NCBI GenBank assembly: GCA_034008185.1
Contig: CM067081.1
Location: 82,728,765 to 82,792,764, forward strand
Length of the DNA: 64,000 nucleotides
Direction of reading: 5' to 3'
Source: Gorsachius magnificus
Taxonomy: Eukaryota > Chordata > Aves > Pelecaniformes > Ardeidae
Of this stretch, positions 24,201-44,038 are shown piece after piece (the first letter of the stretch is position 1; every line of letters begins with the position of its first letter). Both the position numbers and the translations under genes were made by a program. The notes below the pieces were generated by a model, which was given only the letters and a program-made list of their open reading frames with translations, did no database searches and had not been told where the DNA came from.

Positions 24201-27200
24201 CCAGTAATTCTGATTTCTAAGAAAAACAACTCAAGTGATTTCCTTCTTGAAGGACTTGGGCCGGGCAAGGTGGTCAACCACTCTGCCTGCCAGAGCTGTA
24301 CCACCAGCCCACGCTGCACACGCCAGAGCCAACTTGCTGAAAGGCTCCTTCCAGGAAGGAAATGCCAGTGACTTGGTGGGGTCTTAAATCTCCATTCCAG
24401 GAAAAGGCAAGGCCCAGTTGGTGGTGTATTTGGGACCCTTGGCAGGAGCAAATGTTAGTCCCAGTCTTTTCTGCTGCCTTGCTCCCTCTGATGGTGAGTT
24501 TTCCCTATGCCCACGCAGCCCCAGCACAGGGCTTGCCCTGCAGGTGCTTGTGGGAGGCAGTTGGCTCTTCAGCCATGGTCTAGTACACATTAATAATTTG
24601 TGAGCTTCCTTTGGCTATGCTCAAGCCAACAGTGTGGGCCACTGAATCTCCTTCCACATACAGGCTTCCAAACCAGTGGCATCTCTGCTGAAGCCAGTGT
24701 CACCCTGGTGGGAAAAGGTTGCCAGGAAAAAATACTGGATGCAGGAATGCCATTCAGTACAGTGTGTAGCAGCATAATTGCACATTAAGGGGGGGCTGTC
24801 AGTGTGCATTGTATGCCATATGTGTACGGGTGCAGTTTAGACGTACTCATTGTCAGCGCCCCTGTGTTGGCTGTGCATTTCAGGCAGTGAGGAGGGCAGA
24901 GGCTGGCATCATGCTCTGCTTACAGAGGAGGCAGTTCCAGCATTCAGGTGGCCTGTGCTGCTGGGAGCTCCTATTTTCTTCCTTTAGGAGAGATTCTCCT
25001 TTGACATGTTTTTCATAAGATAGTCAAGTGTTGAAAACCATTTTTTTTTTTCCATTCTAGTCCCTTCTTTTGTTTTGTAGCTCATCTTGTGTTATTCATA
25101 ACTCTTCTCTGCAGGGTCTATTCATATCTTTCCTTCCCATCCTCTGTGGCCCTTTCTTTGCCATGGCCAATTTTCACCGAGATCTTTCTATGCAGTTTCT
25201 GCTATTTGGCTGATGCCCCATCTCAATACAGCAGGCAGGAAACTCAATGTTCCTTGTGAACAGAGCTCCAGAAATGCTTGTGGCCATCCTGAAAAAAGGA
25301 AAATAAAAGGGAAGTGCTCTGGAAATCTGTAGATACAAAACTCAAAACAAAAAAAAAACCTGCTAGTCTGCAATTGGGGCTTGAGGCTTATTTCCATGCC
25401 TTTGTGGGATTCAAGTAGAGAGATTTGTTTTCTTCCCAATATATAGCATTCATATACAGTATATGCAGATTGCAGAAGCATTCACATATTACACATGCAA
25501 TATTCTCAATATGAGGGTGAGAATTGTCATTATAAAATATACTTTCAGTGTATTTTTCCCAGTGCCTGCCTGAAGCTGAGCATAAATCTCTTTATCCCTC
25601 TAAATCTGTATTCATGTCAGTTTTATTCACTGCAATTTTGCTTCACTTTGTCTTGATTTAGATTTCACATCATGCCTGGCAGTGGAGGAAGAGTGGATTT
25701 TGAAATTTTTTACGTGTCAGATTTCCCTGTATCCAATTTTATCAAAAAGCTGTCACCAACTTCTTCTGAAACCAGCAAACCTTTTTCTATCTAATTACAT
25801 TTTTACCATATGTTCATCCAGATGGCATATGCCAAACATTTTCTAGGGTGCTATAAAATGACCTGACTTCAGAGGATTTAACTGCTGAAGAAGCCTATGA
25901 AAAAAATAGAATTGACACTGGGGCAGAAAAATAGTCCTAGAAAGAAAGAAGAAGAAAAAAAAAAAACAAGAAAACTGATAAATCTTCCGAGTTATATTTT
26001 GTGCCTGTGATACTGAATTCTCAACATACATACCTGCACGAAAACAGGGAAAATGTAGGGAATATTTTATTGAAGTGTTGAAAGTTGGCTTCTTTTTGAA
26101 CAGCTGAAAATAAAACTTTTGTCTGTTGAATATGTCTGAAAAGAACTCTGGAGCTGTGAGCAACTCTCTGGTTTGCTGCAAAATGGAGCAAAAAAAGAGT
26201 TTGTCAGACCACCAGATTCTCTGTAAAAGCAGTGATTTTACTTAGCAATGGGATAAACATTTGGGCACTTTTTTCCCTGAAATGTCATTTCCAAGTAGAA
26301 GACAGATACAGCTGATGCATGATTTTGACACTTGTGTCCTAGTTCTTAATAATTCTTGTGGGATTTCTTGGAGAAAATAAATTAACTGAGATATACTGAG
26401 ACATACCAAGAACTTGAGGAGAGGAGGAAGGAAGATGATTATTTTTCATATTTAGCTACTAGTTAATATAAATGAATAAAGGTCAATTTTTCATATTCTG
26501 GAGGATTTGTGTATTTGTTCTCACCTATGACAGTTTCCTTTTAACTATCATCGTTTTGATAGTCTTTCCAGATTATCAAGGGGAAAACTATAAAATGCCC
26601 TCATGTTATTATCAGTTTCCGTAATATTGTCTCAAATCTCAAGCCATTTTACTTACAGCTAATTCCTGAAGACAGGTGCTTGGGTGAGAATCAAATCTCC
26701 TTTCTTTTGCTGCTGCAGTAGCTTCTACAACTTCCCGTTGCAAAGGAAATTTGCAGTGCACAACCCGAGGCTCTTTAATAGAGTACGAACCAAGTTGTAG
26801 TTTCCAGGCAGGTTGGGCAGAGTCTCATGGTCTGAGGGATTCAGATGTTCAGTGGTAAATGAAGGTTTGTTTGGTGTCCTTAACTTGCATAGGTCTTTTT
26901 GAAAATCGCAACTGCAATCAACAAAGCAGATCCTCCACCTCCTCCGAATTAATGAGACAGGGTTTTAACAGTGCTCAACAACTTGAAGTGGTTTTGTTAT
27001 TGCTGAATTAAACCTTTGATAAAAAGTCCCTATCTCCATCCTCCTCGCCTACTTCCACTCATCAGCCCATGAGTGGTTTAACATTTCGATAGACTCTTCT
27101 CCATCATTGCCAGGCAGGATTACACCTGCTGTGTCTCAAGTCAAAACAGAGTCTATTTTGTAGTTAATCAATGTGTATACTGGAGACATTGTAACTATTT

Positions 27201-27794
27201 AAAAGCTAAGGATTAAAACCCTCAAAATTGAGGATTGGTGTTAACCTTTGAAGTAACTGAAACAAGCTGCAATATGGAAATACAAAATGAAACACCAAAA
27301 CGCATCATGTAACCAAAATGCATCCTGTCTCGACATCATCATGATACCATGCAACAGCCATTTGATTACAGTTAAGTTGTTTTAGTGTTTGTGGGCATAC
27401 AACAGTATTAAACTCACCTTGAGTTGTCACCTTTTCTGCTCGCTCTTTTTGATGCCATTGCAGAGTGGAGCTAAAGTTGTTTGGGTGCCTTTGTTACATA
27501 TTTCCAAAATAACGTTTATCATAACCAGGGTCTCTGGATTTATGACATAATTTTCAGTTTCTTAGAACTAACAAATTTCAGCCTGCTGAGGACAGGCTTT
27601 TCTTAGCTGCCATAGACAAACCTCTCCGAATTAGCCCTGTAATCTCAAAGTGTCAGGGAATGACACATCAAAATCTGAAGGCTGAAAAAGCATTGTGCTT
27701 GGATACTTTGCTTTTAATTACTAATATGCACATTGGACACTTTCAAGACTCAGCTGGGCAGTGTGATGGGCCACTTTGTCTAGACTGTGCTCTT
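21282..27794. other. intron-like non-coding DNA
   Basis: No gene was recognised. The stretch holds pyrimidine-rich tracts at about 21659-21704, 21990-22003 and 22265-22281, and a poly-C tract listed separately. About 22700-24800 is richer in GC and contains several 60-136 codon open frames on both strands, none resembling a known family or bounded by convincing splice sites. It is probably intronic. Confidence 0.6.
22508..22524. repeat. poly-C tract
   Basis: About 17 consecutive C residues are followed by GG and another C run. Such tracts are prone to slippage and sequencing error, so the exact length is unreliable. The minus strand is G-rich but lacks four separated G runs of a classical quadruplex. 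Confidence 0.85.
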
Positions 27795-27858
27795 CCCTAG
27801 AAAGGTGGGACCAGATGATCCTTGAGGTCCCTTCCAACCTAGGATTCTATGATTACTT
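27795..27858 (+). mobile_element. CR1 LINE 3'-terminal fragment
   Basis: A very short CR1 tail: GGACCAGATGATCCTTGAGG is followed by TCCCTTCCAACCTAGGATTC and a TATGATTA end. This is the standard last 60 bases of an avian CR1. Nothing of ORF2 remains, and the 5' edge is approximate. Confidence 0.85.
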
Positions 27859-35899
<8,041 letters not shown>

Positions 35900-36820
35900 T
35901 CATAGAAGAATTGAGGTGGGATATCTGGAGGTCATCCAGTCTGACCTCTTGCTCAAAGCAAGCTAGTGTCAAAGTTAGATGTGGCTTCCCAGCACTTGTC
36001 GAATCAAGTTTTTAATACCTCCAAAGATGGAGATTTCACAACCAGACTGGGCAGATGTTTCAGTTTTTAACCAGTGGGCTTTCAAAGATGATAGAGAGCA
36101 GCTTTTACAAGACGTGAGCCAACTCCCTCGGCAGCCTTAGATGCATCTCATCTAGGACCATGGACTTGTGAGTGTCCCTCTTGCCTAAGCAATCCCTAAT
36201 TCGGTCTTTGTCTACCTCTGTTCCCTAAATTCTGCCACTAAGCTCAGGGACCAGGGTAGCAGACCTTGCCACTAAAGACCAAAGCCAAGAAAACATTGAG
36301 TACCTCAGCCTTTTCAGTGTCCTTCATTATGTTGCCCACCCCAGCAGTGAGTTCATGTTTCTCTTGGCTTTCACTGCTGATGCAGCTGTAGAGGCCCTTC
36401 TTGTTTCCCTTCATGTCCTGTATCGGTTTTGGTGCCAGCTCAGCTTTGCAAACTCCGTCCCTGCCTGGCCAGGTAGGGCTTCTCTGTTTCTCCTGGGTAA
36501 CCTCTCTCCATTTCCATCTCTGGTTGGCTTCCATTCTGTGCTGGGTCTCAGTCAGGTTTGTGGAGCCACACTGGTGTCCCGCTGTTCCTGCCCGCTTCCT
36601 TGCGGATTGGAGTAAACCATTCTGGCACTTGGAGAAGGCTCTACATGAAAATCACCCAGCTCTACTGGGCTCTGGCCTGTTGGAGCTGCATCCCACAGGA
36701 CCCTGCCCACCAGTTCCCTGGACAATCTGAAGTCTGCTCTTTAGCTTGGACCCCTCTTCCTCCTTTCCCTCAGGATCTTACATTGTACTATCTTGTGGTC
36801 ACCGCAGCACATCAATGAAA
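35900..36820 (-). mobile_element. old CR1 LINE with an internal deletion
   Basis: Read on the minus strand, the element starts (5' side, near 36820) with a GDH-x-I-V segment of the endonuclease end. It continues through a degraded linker with an MKGNKKGLYSCISSE-like segment (near 36400) and a KDTEKAEVLNVFLALVFSGK-like segment (near 36300). A HKSMV-like and LSIIFES-like part of the early reverse transcriptase follows (near 36170-36070). The sequence then passes to a CR1 3' tail at 35900-36060: CATAGAAGAATTGAGGTGGG on the + strand, followed by GGTCATCCAGTCTGACCTC. The central reverse-transcriptase region, including the catalytic motif and thumb, is missing. Either an internal deletion occurred or two CR1 pieces of the same orientation abut. 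It is inactive and old. Confidence 0.78.
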
Positions 36821-38676
36821 AATTGATATTCCAGCACTGTATTTTTTCTGTGATTGCATGGTCCCTTGCTGATTAGGTATAACAAGGTATATTTTATATT
36901 CACAATGTGAAATTCTGTGGCTATTTTTATGCAGCCTTCCCTCAAAGCTTTTTGTAAAGTCAAGAAATGATTTGTCTTTATAATTGCAGGGAGTGTGGAA
37001 AAAATTAATTTACTTTCAAAATACAGACGTGAAGATCATAGTATGCCAAACAGAAAAAACCCAAACTGCATGAGGAAAAAAAGGCAGATTTCATAACCAG
37101 ATGAGCATAATACTTTAATAAGCTTAGCAAGACTCAAAACTTCCAAGCAAAAGTATACACAAATGTTAGATGTTAAGTCAACCTTGATTGTTAAACAGTT
37201 TTTGGTGTAATGCAAGATTTAATTGTTTTGTAAGAAAACATTATTGAACATTTACTTATGGAAAGAATTATGCTATTGAAGGAAAAGAAAATGGAAAAGA
37301 GAGTTTCTGCTACGGTCTATCTTAAATCCAAAAAATAAAAAAAGACTCTGAATGTCCACCAAGAAGGGTATCTTAAAAATGTCAATCAAATCTTTTTTTC
37401 ATTAGGAAAAAGCAAGTCCCTAAGCAGTAGATTTGCTTTTTTTCTAAGTTTTCCACTAAAAAAGTCAGAGCAATTTTTTTCAGATTATTTGGGTTTTTTC
37501 AGCCCTTTTCCTCTCAGCTCCAAATTCTTCCGTGTACTTTTTACTCCTACAGGATTAGAAATAGTTAGACTGGTCTTTTAAGAAAGTCTGTTTTGTGTAA
37601 CGGTTTTACTACAGGAAAAGGCAAAAGGATAAAGGGGGCACATAATACAGAAATTTTCACATTGTGTCTGTATTGAATTTTAATATTTTAATTATGTGTG
37701 TGCTTTCTAAACATTCATTACTGAAAATAAGCTTCCTCAAGTAGAAAACTGTATTAAAGCCACATCTGCTGACTCCAGGGGGTACTAAGCAGGAACCTGG
37801 TGAAAGATTTAGGTTTGTTTTTTAAGAATTGAGGGGTAGTGTTGTATCCTAGGAGGTCTCAGGTCTGGAGATTATTGAGGATATTCATTATAAATATCCC
37901 CTGTAGGTCATTTTCATTCATCTAATTTTTTTGGCTCTGCTTTACTAGCAACATTTAATTAGTGTTCAAGTTGTCCTTTGAAAGCCAAGGTTGCAGAAAT
38001 GTGAATACAGTATGGTTTGCAGACAAAACACATAAAGACTTATTATTTCTGGGTAATGTTCAATGGCTTTTGCAACATATTATGTTCTCCTGAGCTATTT
38101 TCAAGCACAAACCCAGAAGTCATGTTTATGGTTTCCCTTACAAAGGGAGGTCACCTTTATGACCATCACTTATGGCTGCAGTCTAGATGTGTTCCATTCA
38201 AGACGGAAAGTTATTGAAGTTGGAAAGAGAGGAAGAAACAGGTCTGGTTTTCTAAACATATGGTTACAGTCTAGGCAAGGAGCAATCAAACAGAATACTA
38301 AAGAAAGAAGATGTATTTGATGTGCAGTCAGCTCAAAATTGGAGCAGGAGCTACTTATCTTGGTTTTCTTTTACTGTTGATACAGATTCTGTGACAAAGC
38401 TTTTCACACATACAATAAGTATTTTGAGAAAACATTAAAGTCATTGCACAATGTAGCAATTTTTTGCACGTTTGAAGGTGAGCCACAATGCAAACCTGAC
38501 ATATTAGAAGGTGTATTAATGTACTGTATCAATTAATCGGTTGTTCAGAGGTGTGTGTATTTCATAATCATTGGTTAATGTTAAATTTGTATCTTTTTAA
38601 GAATCAGTTTGACCAACCAAACCTTCTTTTAAAACACTTAAAGAAATATATCTACCATATATACCATATACCTACC
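36821..38676. other. intron-like non-coding DNA
   Basis: AT-rich DNA with no recognised exon, RNA gene or repeat family. A and T runs are frequent, for example near 37075 and 37440. The longest open frames (66 and 85 codons near 38017-38320) show no family resemblance. Confidence 0.6.
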
Positions 38677-38827
38677 AGGCCCCATCCCTGGAAACATTCA
38701 AGACCAGGTTGGATGAGGCCCTGAGCAATCTTACCTAGTTAGTGGTGTCCCTGCTCACTGCAGGGGTCTTGGACTAGATGGCCTCTAGGGGTCCCTTCCA
38801 ACCCAAAACATTCTACAATTCTATGAT
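38677..38827 (+). mobile_element. CR1 LINE 3'-terminal fragment, 150 bases
   Basis: A severely 5'-truncated CR1 in sense orientation. It starts AGGCCCCATCCCTGGAAAC, includes the ORF2 stop region (CTTACCTAGTTAGTGGTG) and the 3' UTR with TAGATGGCCTCTAGGGGTCC, and ends in ATTCTATGATA. It closely resembles the 3' end of the young copy at 9147-10031, so the two likely belong to the same or sister subfamilies. Confidence 0.93.
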
Positions 38828-40161
38828 AATTTGCCTTATAATGCATTTATAGGTAATTTCTATAACATGAATGAATCACTTGATTATCTTCGATTGTACT
38901 GAGTATGCATTAGTCTACAAGGATCCAAACATATGTAAAATGTCTTTTTATTTAGCAAGACATTTTACTGAAATTTTAAGTGACACACAGATTAACTGCT
39001 TACCCCATAAAGCAAGCTCTGAGTAGGGCACGGTAGTGGTCTTTTGTTCATAGTTCAATTAAAATAGTTACCCAGGCAGCTTGTGAGTAGAGGAGGGCAC
39101 CCGAAGAGGGTGATCTATCTGAGATACTTGTTTTGGAATAAACTACCCTGTTGCAGAAAGTTTTATTTATGGATTGGCTAAAGAAGGAGCACAGAAAACT
39201 GTCTTAGAATAGAAACCTGACTTCTAAGTTGCTAAATTAGGCTAGATTAGTCTGTTCCTTGAAACTGTAACAGCGGTAAATTAGTATTTGTCGTCCTGTG
39301 GAATTACACTGAAAGAATTCGATTGCAAAGTGAGAACAGAAAAAGGTGACATTCATTAAGGGCTTTTCTTTCCTGTTGGCTCTATTTTCTATTTAAGATA
39401 AATGAGTCAAAAACCTTTCTGAAATAACTCTTGCTTTGGCAAGTTAATTGTCATGGCAAGTTTTCATCAAGAGGATCTGGAGGATTCTTTCAATTCTGTG
39501 GTAGAATTTCTGTTTTAATTTTGTACTACTGTGAGACTGGAGAGAAGGAACCCTCCAGGATTTCAGGCTGCATGTTGCATTTTAAGTGCTAACATGAATT
39601 TAATCAATACTGACCCTTCTCACCATCGTCATGAAGTGGGTGAGGATTCTGTCTCTGCCATTTGACTCTGTGCGTGTCAGGGGACCAGTTTGCCTTCTCT
39701 GCATCATCACAGCTAAATGCAAGTGCAAAAGGGAGCTCAGTGGCAGTGCCTGTCATCATCATCTTCTCACAGCAGCTGAAAATACCACTTTACAAATGTA
39801 ATTTCTGTCTTTAGGCTTAGACTGTTTCATATATTAGATCAAGCAATTTTGGTGGACTTAGTATTAAAGACCTTCTTCATCAACATCATAGATAAAAATA
39901 TCAAGCATACTAAGCCATTAGCTATGATACTGCTTAGCAACTGAGGATCTTGAAACGTGCTTTTCCTGAAAAACCAGGACCTTCTAATCTGAAGGTACTC
40001 CATTATACTCACAGTTCAGTATATAAATCCAGAGGCTATCACCATTTTGTATCAGGCCTTGATCTATGAATTGCTAGTGTTTTGGATTTTTAGATACACA
40101 ATGCAGAACAGAGGAACAAAACATTGGACCAAATTATCTGTAGGAGTTTTACAAGTGACAT
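38828..40161. other. intron-like non-coding DNA
   Basis: No exon, repeat or RNA gene was recognised. The stretch is AT-rich and ends at the terminal TG of a reverse-oriented LTR. Confidence 0.6.
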
Positions 40162-40739
40162 TGTCATGGTTTAACCCCAACCAGCAACTAAGTACCACCA
40201 AGCCGCTCGCTCACTCCCCCCCAGTGGGATGGGGGAGAGAATCAGAAGGGTAGAAGTGAGGAAACTGGTGGCTTGAGATAAAGTCCGTTTAACAAGTAAA
40301 GCAAAAGCCACGCACGCAGGCAAAGCAAAGCAAGGAATTTATTCCCTGCTTCCCACAGGCAGGCAGGTGCTCAGCCATCTCCAGGAAAGCAGGGCTCCAT
40401 CACGCATAACGGTGACTTGGGAAGACAAACGCCATCACTCCGAACGTCCCCCTCTTCCTTCTTCTTCCCCCAGCTTTATGTGCTGAGCAAGACGTCATAT
40501 GGTCTGGAATTGCCCTTTGGCCAGTTGGGGTCAGCTGTCCTGGCTGTGCCCCCTCCCAGCTCCTGATGCCCCTGGCAGAGCAGGGGAAGCTGAAAAGTCC
40601 TTGACTGGTGTAAGCCCTGCTTAGCAACAACTAAACCATCAGTGCGTTATCAGCGTTATTCTCATCCTAAACCCAAACTACAGCACTTATGCCAGCTACT
40701 AGGAAGCAAATTGACTCTATCCCAGGTGAAAGCAGCACA
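40162..40739 (-). mobile_element. LTR of an avian ERVL-type endogenous retrovirus
   Basis: Read on the minus strand, this LTR starts TGTGCTGC (ending at + coordinate 40739), carries a CACCTGGGATAGAGTCAATT segment, and ends GGGGTTAAACCATGACA at 40162. In the same reading it holds a GACGTC-type CRE-like site (near 40491), a CATAAAG TATA-like site at 40474-40480, and a GACTTTATCTC segment. Near the 3' end is CCCATCCCACTGGGGGGGA. Its outer parts match the LTR at 11094-11598, but the middle (about 40300-40460, from the TATA-like site to the tail) differs and is longer, so it belongs to a sister LTR family. It is an old copy with no coding capacity. Confidence 0.87.
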
Positions 40740-41110
40740 TTTTCCACACCTTATTCCATACCATTTACGTAATGCTCAGGTCTCACACTATCCAATATCC
40801 TCTCATTACCCACCACCTCCTTCCCATCCTTTGATATAATACACAGATATCATTCCCCTAATCTGTGGACCACCCCTGTAAAATGTCTTTAGAATGTCCA
40901 CAAATGTCCACACAATGTCCACTGAGTTCATTTAGTCCATGACTTCGGGCTCCATCTCCTGTGATGGTCACTCAGGACAGGAGAGGCAGGGTTGCTGCGT
41001 GGAGTTACTGGGCACCGAAGCCAGCTCAGGTTGGGTCACTGCTGCACTTGCACAGCTTCTTGTAAGGCTCCTCCTCCATTGTTTCAGGTGGTTGCTGCTG
41101 TAGTAATTCT
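40740..41110 (-). mobile_element. ERV internal sequence adjoining the LTR (partial)
   Basis: Directly upstream of the LTR on the minus strand is GGTGTGGAAAA, a short purine-rich stretch in the place where the polypurine tract of a provirus should lie. The following sequence has repeated GGACATT units and a GGATATTGGATAGTGTGAGA segment that I associate with the 3' internal end of avian ERVL elements. This makes the LTR a 3' LTR of a truncated provirus instead of a solo LTR. No intact protein frame is present; a 64-codon minus frame (40968-41162) is a fragment at most. The upper border is a guess. Confidence 0.55.
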
Positions 41111-43079
41111 CATAACATGCAAACTCAAATCCTGGGTTACAACAATTTAAAGGTGTTGCCATTACAGTCTCATTACATCAATGGAGATAAGCTTTCTGCT
41201 GGGACATTTAATGAGCTACCTCTAATCAGCTGGCCCAAAGCTGGGAGTCCATTCCTGTCTAACTTGAGGGGTGTTGTTAGGTGTATGTCTTCTACCTTTT
41301 GAGGTGTTTCTGCAACATAATACAGAGATAACTTAAGTACTTTAAATCAGCTGCTGCAATCTAATTGTGAGAGCACAGATTTAGTATTGTCTGCCTTTGT
41401 TCCTGGCTGCCGTGGTGAGGTACTTCTGATACTTGAGCTAATATATTGAGAGCTAATTCAGATCTCTAGATTTGAATGATTAATCTGTAATATGGTTTCA
41501 GAAATGCTTCCCACCTTTTCAAAGGTTAAAAGGTTTCAAAGAGTTAAGCTGAGTTGAAAACTGTACAAAGGTATTACTTGTTATTGTTAAAATCAATACC
41601 AGCTATGGAAATTGTTCTCTTTTAAATCCATTGTATCTGTGAAAGCATGCAGTCTCATATCCTTGCTCTGTTCTTAGCAGAAAGTTGGCTGACATGGTTT
41701 AGACAGGTTTAGGCTCAATAATTCAAATGTTTGGAATGCTGAGAACTTAATTTGTAAGTTTCTTTTCATGTTCACCATGGTGGATGCCCCCTGGAGTTAG
41801 CAAGTCTAGGGTGGTTTTGAAATTCCAAGGCTTGATGTGTCATCTAGCTGAAGTGTTGTGTCATCTTCTTACCCTGTTATCCTCTAAAAAGGGGAGTCAG
41901 CTGTTTGAATTTCAGGTCAGCTGTTCCATAACAAGTCACTTTATGGTGACTGAATGCACGGGTATGGACAGAGATGTGGAACAGCTGTGCCCAAAACACA
42001 AGCAACTGTACAAAATGCCTTCTTCAGGTGTGAACCAGCAAATTTCGCTCTCATTAGCTTGTTCTGACAAGCACGCTTACTGCTTTTCATACAGCTAAAC
42101 AAAAGCATTGGATTGTCTGCATGGAGGATTTACTTTGAAGCCAGATGCACTGGTGTGAATGTTTCAACGTAATTGTTTTCGTGTAAAGTCATACAATTGA
42201 ACACCCAGCTTCAACTTTATTATGAAATAACCCTTCCACGTGACTGGTTTCCTCTATATTGCATCCTCTGCAAGAGGTGTTGGTCCTTCTTTGTGCTGTC
42301 TCTGCAAGCCCCGTGCATCGAAGGATTACTTCTTGTTGGAATACGTAGCAGGAGGTACCTAAAAATCTCATGTCCTGTGTTTGGAGCAGGGAGGGTTAGA
42401 GAGGAGGTGGCAAACCACAGAAATTTCATGGTTTCTCTTTCCTGACCCCATTATCTGTCTCTTTTGGGATGACACTTCCAAATCCAAAGATTATGTCGGG
42501 CAAGCCAGCCCTCCACATCGTGCTGTTGGTACATGAATATTCTGTGGCTTGTGTGGATGCCTTGAGGACATTAGTACAGGACAGCTACACTTACACAAGG
42601 CAAGCACTGTGATACGGAGCAGTTTAATCAGCAGAAAGCAGAAAACAGGGAGGAAGACAAGACAGAGACAGCTTCAGGAGCTTGCTTAGGAAGTGCTAGT
42701 CTGTGCGGAACAGTTTCTGGGCTTGGCGAAGCAGTATGGGCTGACAGGAGAGAATTGTGCTGTCTGTCTGGGGCTGCCAGCAAGGAGTGACTGTGAAGTA
42801 TGAAGATGACAGAGATGCCTTCACCACCGCATGCACAGAACTCACAGAGCAACTCTGCCCTTCCAGAAGTGTGTGGCTGCCCTCTCTGGGAAGTTTACAA
42901 CACCCTCATCCTGCGTGGTAGGATGATAAGGAGAGTGACTGGGAAATGGGTAAAACCCTACTCAGAGCAAAGTGTCATGGCGAGGTCTTGGTAACTCATG
43001 GTCCATTGGTATAATGGTCTAATTTTAATGAATTGTGTAATGGAAAGATGACTCAGGAGTTCCTGAAGATGGCAAGACC
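41111..43079. other. intron-like non-coding DNA
   Basis: No exon, RNA gene or repeat was recognised with confidence. The first part, up to about 41300, may still belong to the decayed provirus. Open frames up to 104 codons near 41784 and 90 codons near 42173 lack family resemblance. Confidence 0.55.
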
Positions 43080-43144
43080 TTATCTCTGGACTAGATGATC
43101 TCCCGAGGTCCGTTCCAACCCTTGCCATTCTGTGATTTCTGTGA
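43080..43144 (+). mobile_element. CR1 LINE 3'-terminal fragment
   Basis: CTGGACTAGATGATCTCCCG is followed by AGGTCCGTTCCAACCCTTGC and an ATTCTGTGATTTCTGTG end. These are the last 60-65 bases of a CR1 element in sense orientation, with a few substitutions. No ORF2 sequence remains, and the left edge is approximate. Confidence 0.87.
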
Positions 43145-44000
43145 AGTGCATTCTCTTTCCTGCTTCCCTCCAGTAAGGATAATTTTGTGACTCAGAGTGT
43201 CTCTTAGCAGTTGGTAGTATAATGTAATTGGAATAGAAATGTTGTAGGGACTTCTGTGTTGGTTGTTGGACTAGAAAACTTAGAACACAGAATTAGATCA
43301 TATTTTTAATTTAGTAATAGTACAGCCAACAAGGACTCCCAAAATTGCTGAGAGATCAAGTATCTACATCTATTGTACATTATCTGATATGCCCAGTCAG
43401 AAGATTAGTTAAAAGGGAAGGAGAATGGTTTTACATATTCTGACTCATTAGTGCCCAAAGTGAGATTCTTCAGTTAACTGTTACCACTGATTGGGATGAC
43501 TCTGGTGGAAGGTCAAAGGTTAAAAACAGTTTCTCATTAAACAAAGGATCTGAGACAAAAACTAGTAGAGAATAAAAATGGCTAAAAGTAAACTCACCTT
43601 TAAAAAATACTGAATGCTTCAAAAGGCAGCTTAACACAGTAGATTTCTGTAGGATTTATTAGTCAGCTCTTCTGGTTTGATTTCTGATGTGAAAATTGAT
43701 CACCTGTAATTTATTACAAGCAACACATGAAAAATAGTGTAAGAGAACCATTCTAGCTTCCACTTTAGCTTTTTTTAGGCTTTTTCCCAAAGATATCATT
43801 CTCTGTTTGACTTTTTGCTTGACTTGAAACATCCAAGTCTTCACAGACCTCCTGGAAGCAGCAACAGCAATAGGGGAAAGATGAAGCACGTGTATTTCAC
43901 AGCAGGTGACTTCCAAAGGATGTTGGTCTTAGTCTTACTTTGTCTTCATCTGAGAAACCAAGAGAAACTGGTTCTGAAAAACCAAGAAGTAAAAAATATT

Positions 44001-44038
44001 AAAACAGAGACTGCAGATACCAAAACAGAGACTGCAGA
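44001..44038 (+). repeat. tandem duplication, 21-base period
   Basis: The 17 bases AAAACAGAGACTGCAGA occur at 44001-44017 and again at 44022-44038, separated by TACC. The repeat encodes a KTETAD-like unit twice in one frame, but that frame has no other support. It is probably replication slippage in intronic DNA. Confidence 0.9.

Noticed and set aside
23435..24450. Several 110-135 codon frames on both strands in a GC-richer stretch.
   Set aside because: They overlap one another on both strands, start at arbitrary ATGs and resemble no protein family I know.
36355..36730. Overlapping plus-strand frames of 86-109 codons.
   Set aside because: They are antisense to the deleted CR1 copy; the minus-strand reading gives the recognisable ORF2 segments.
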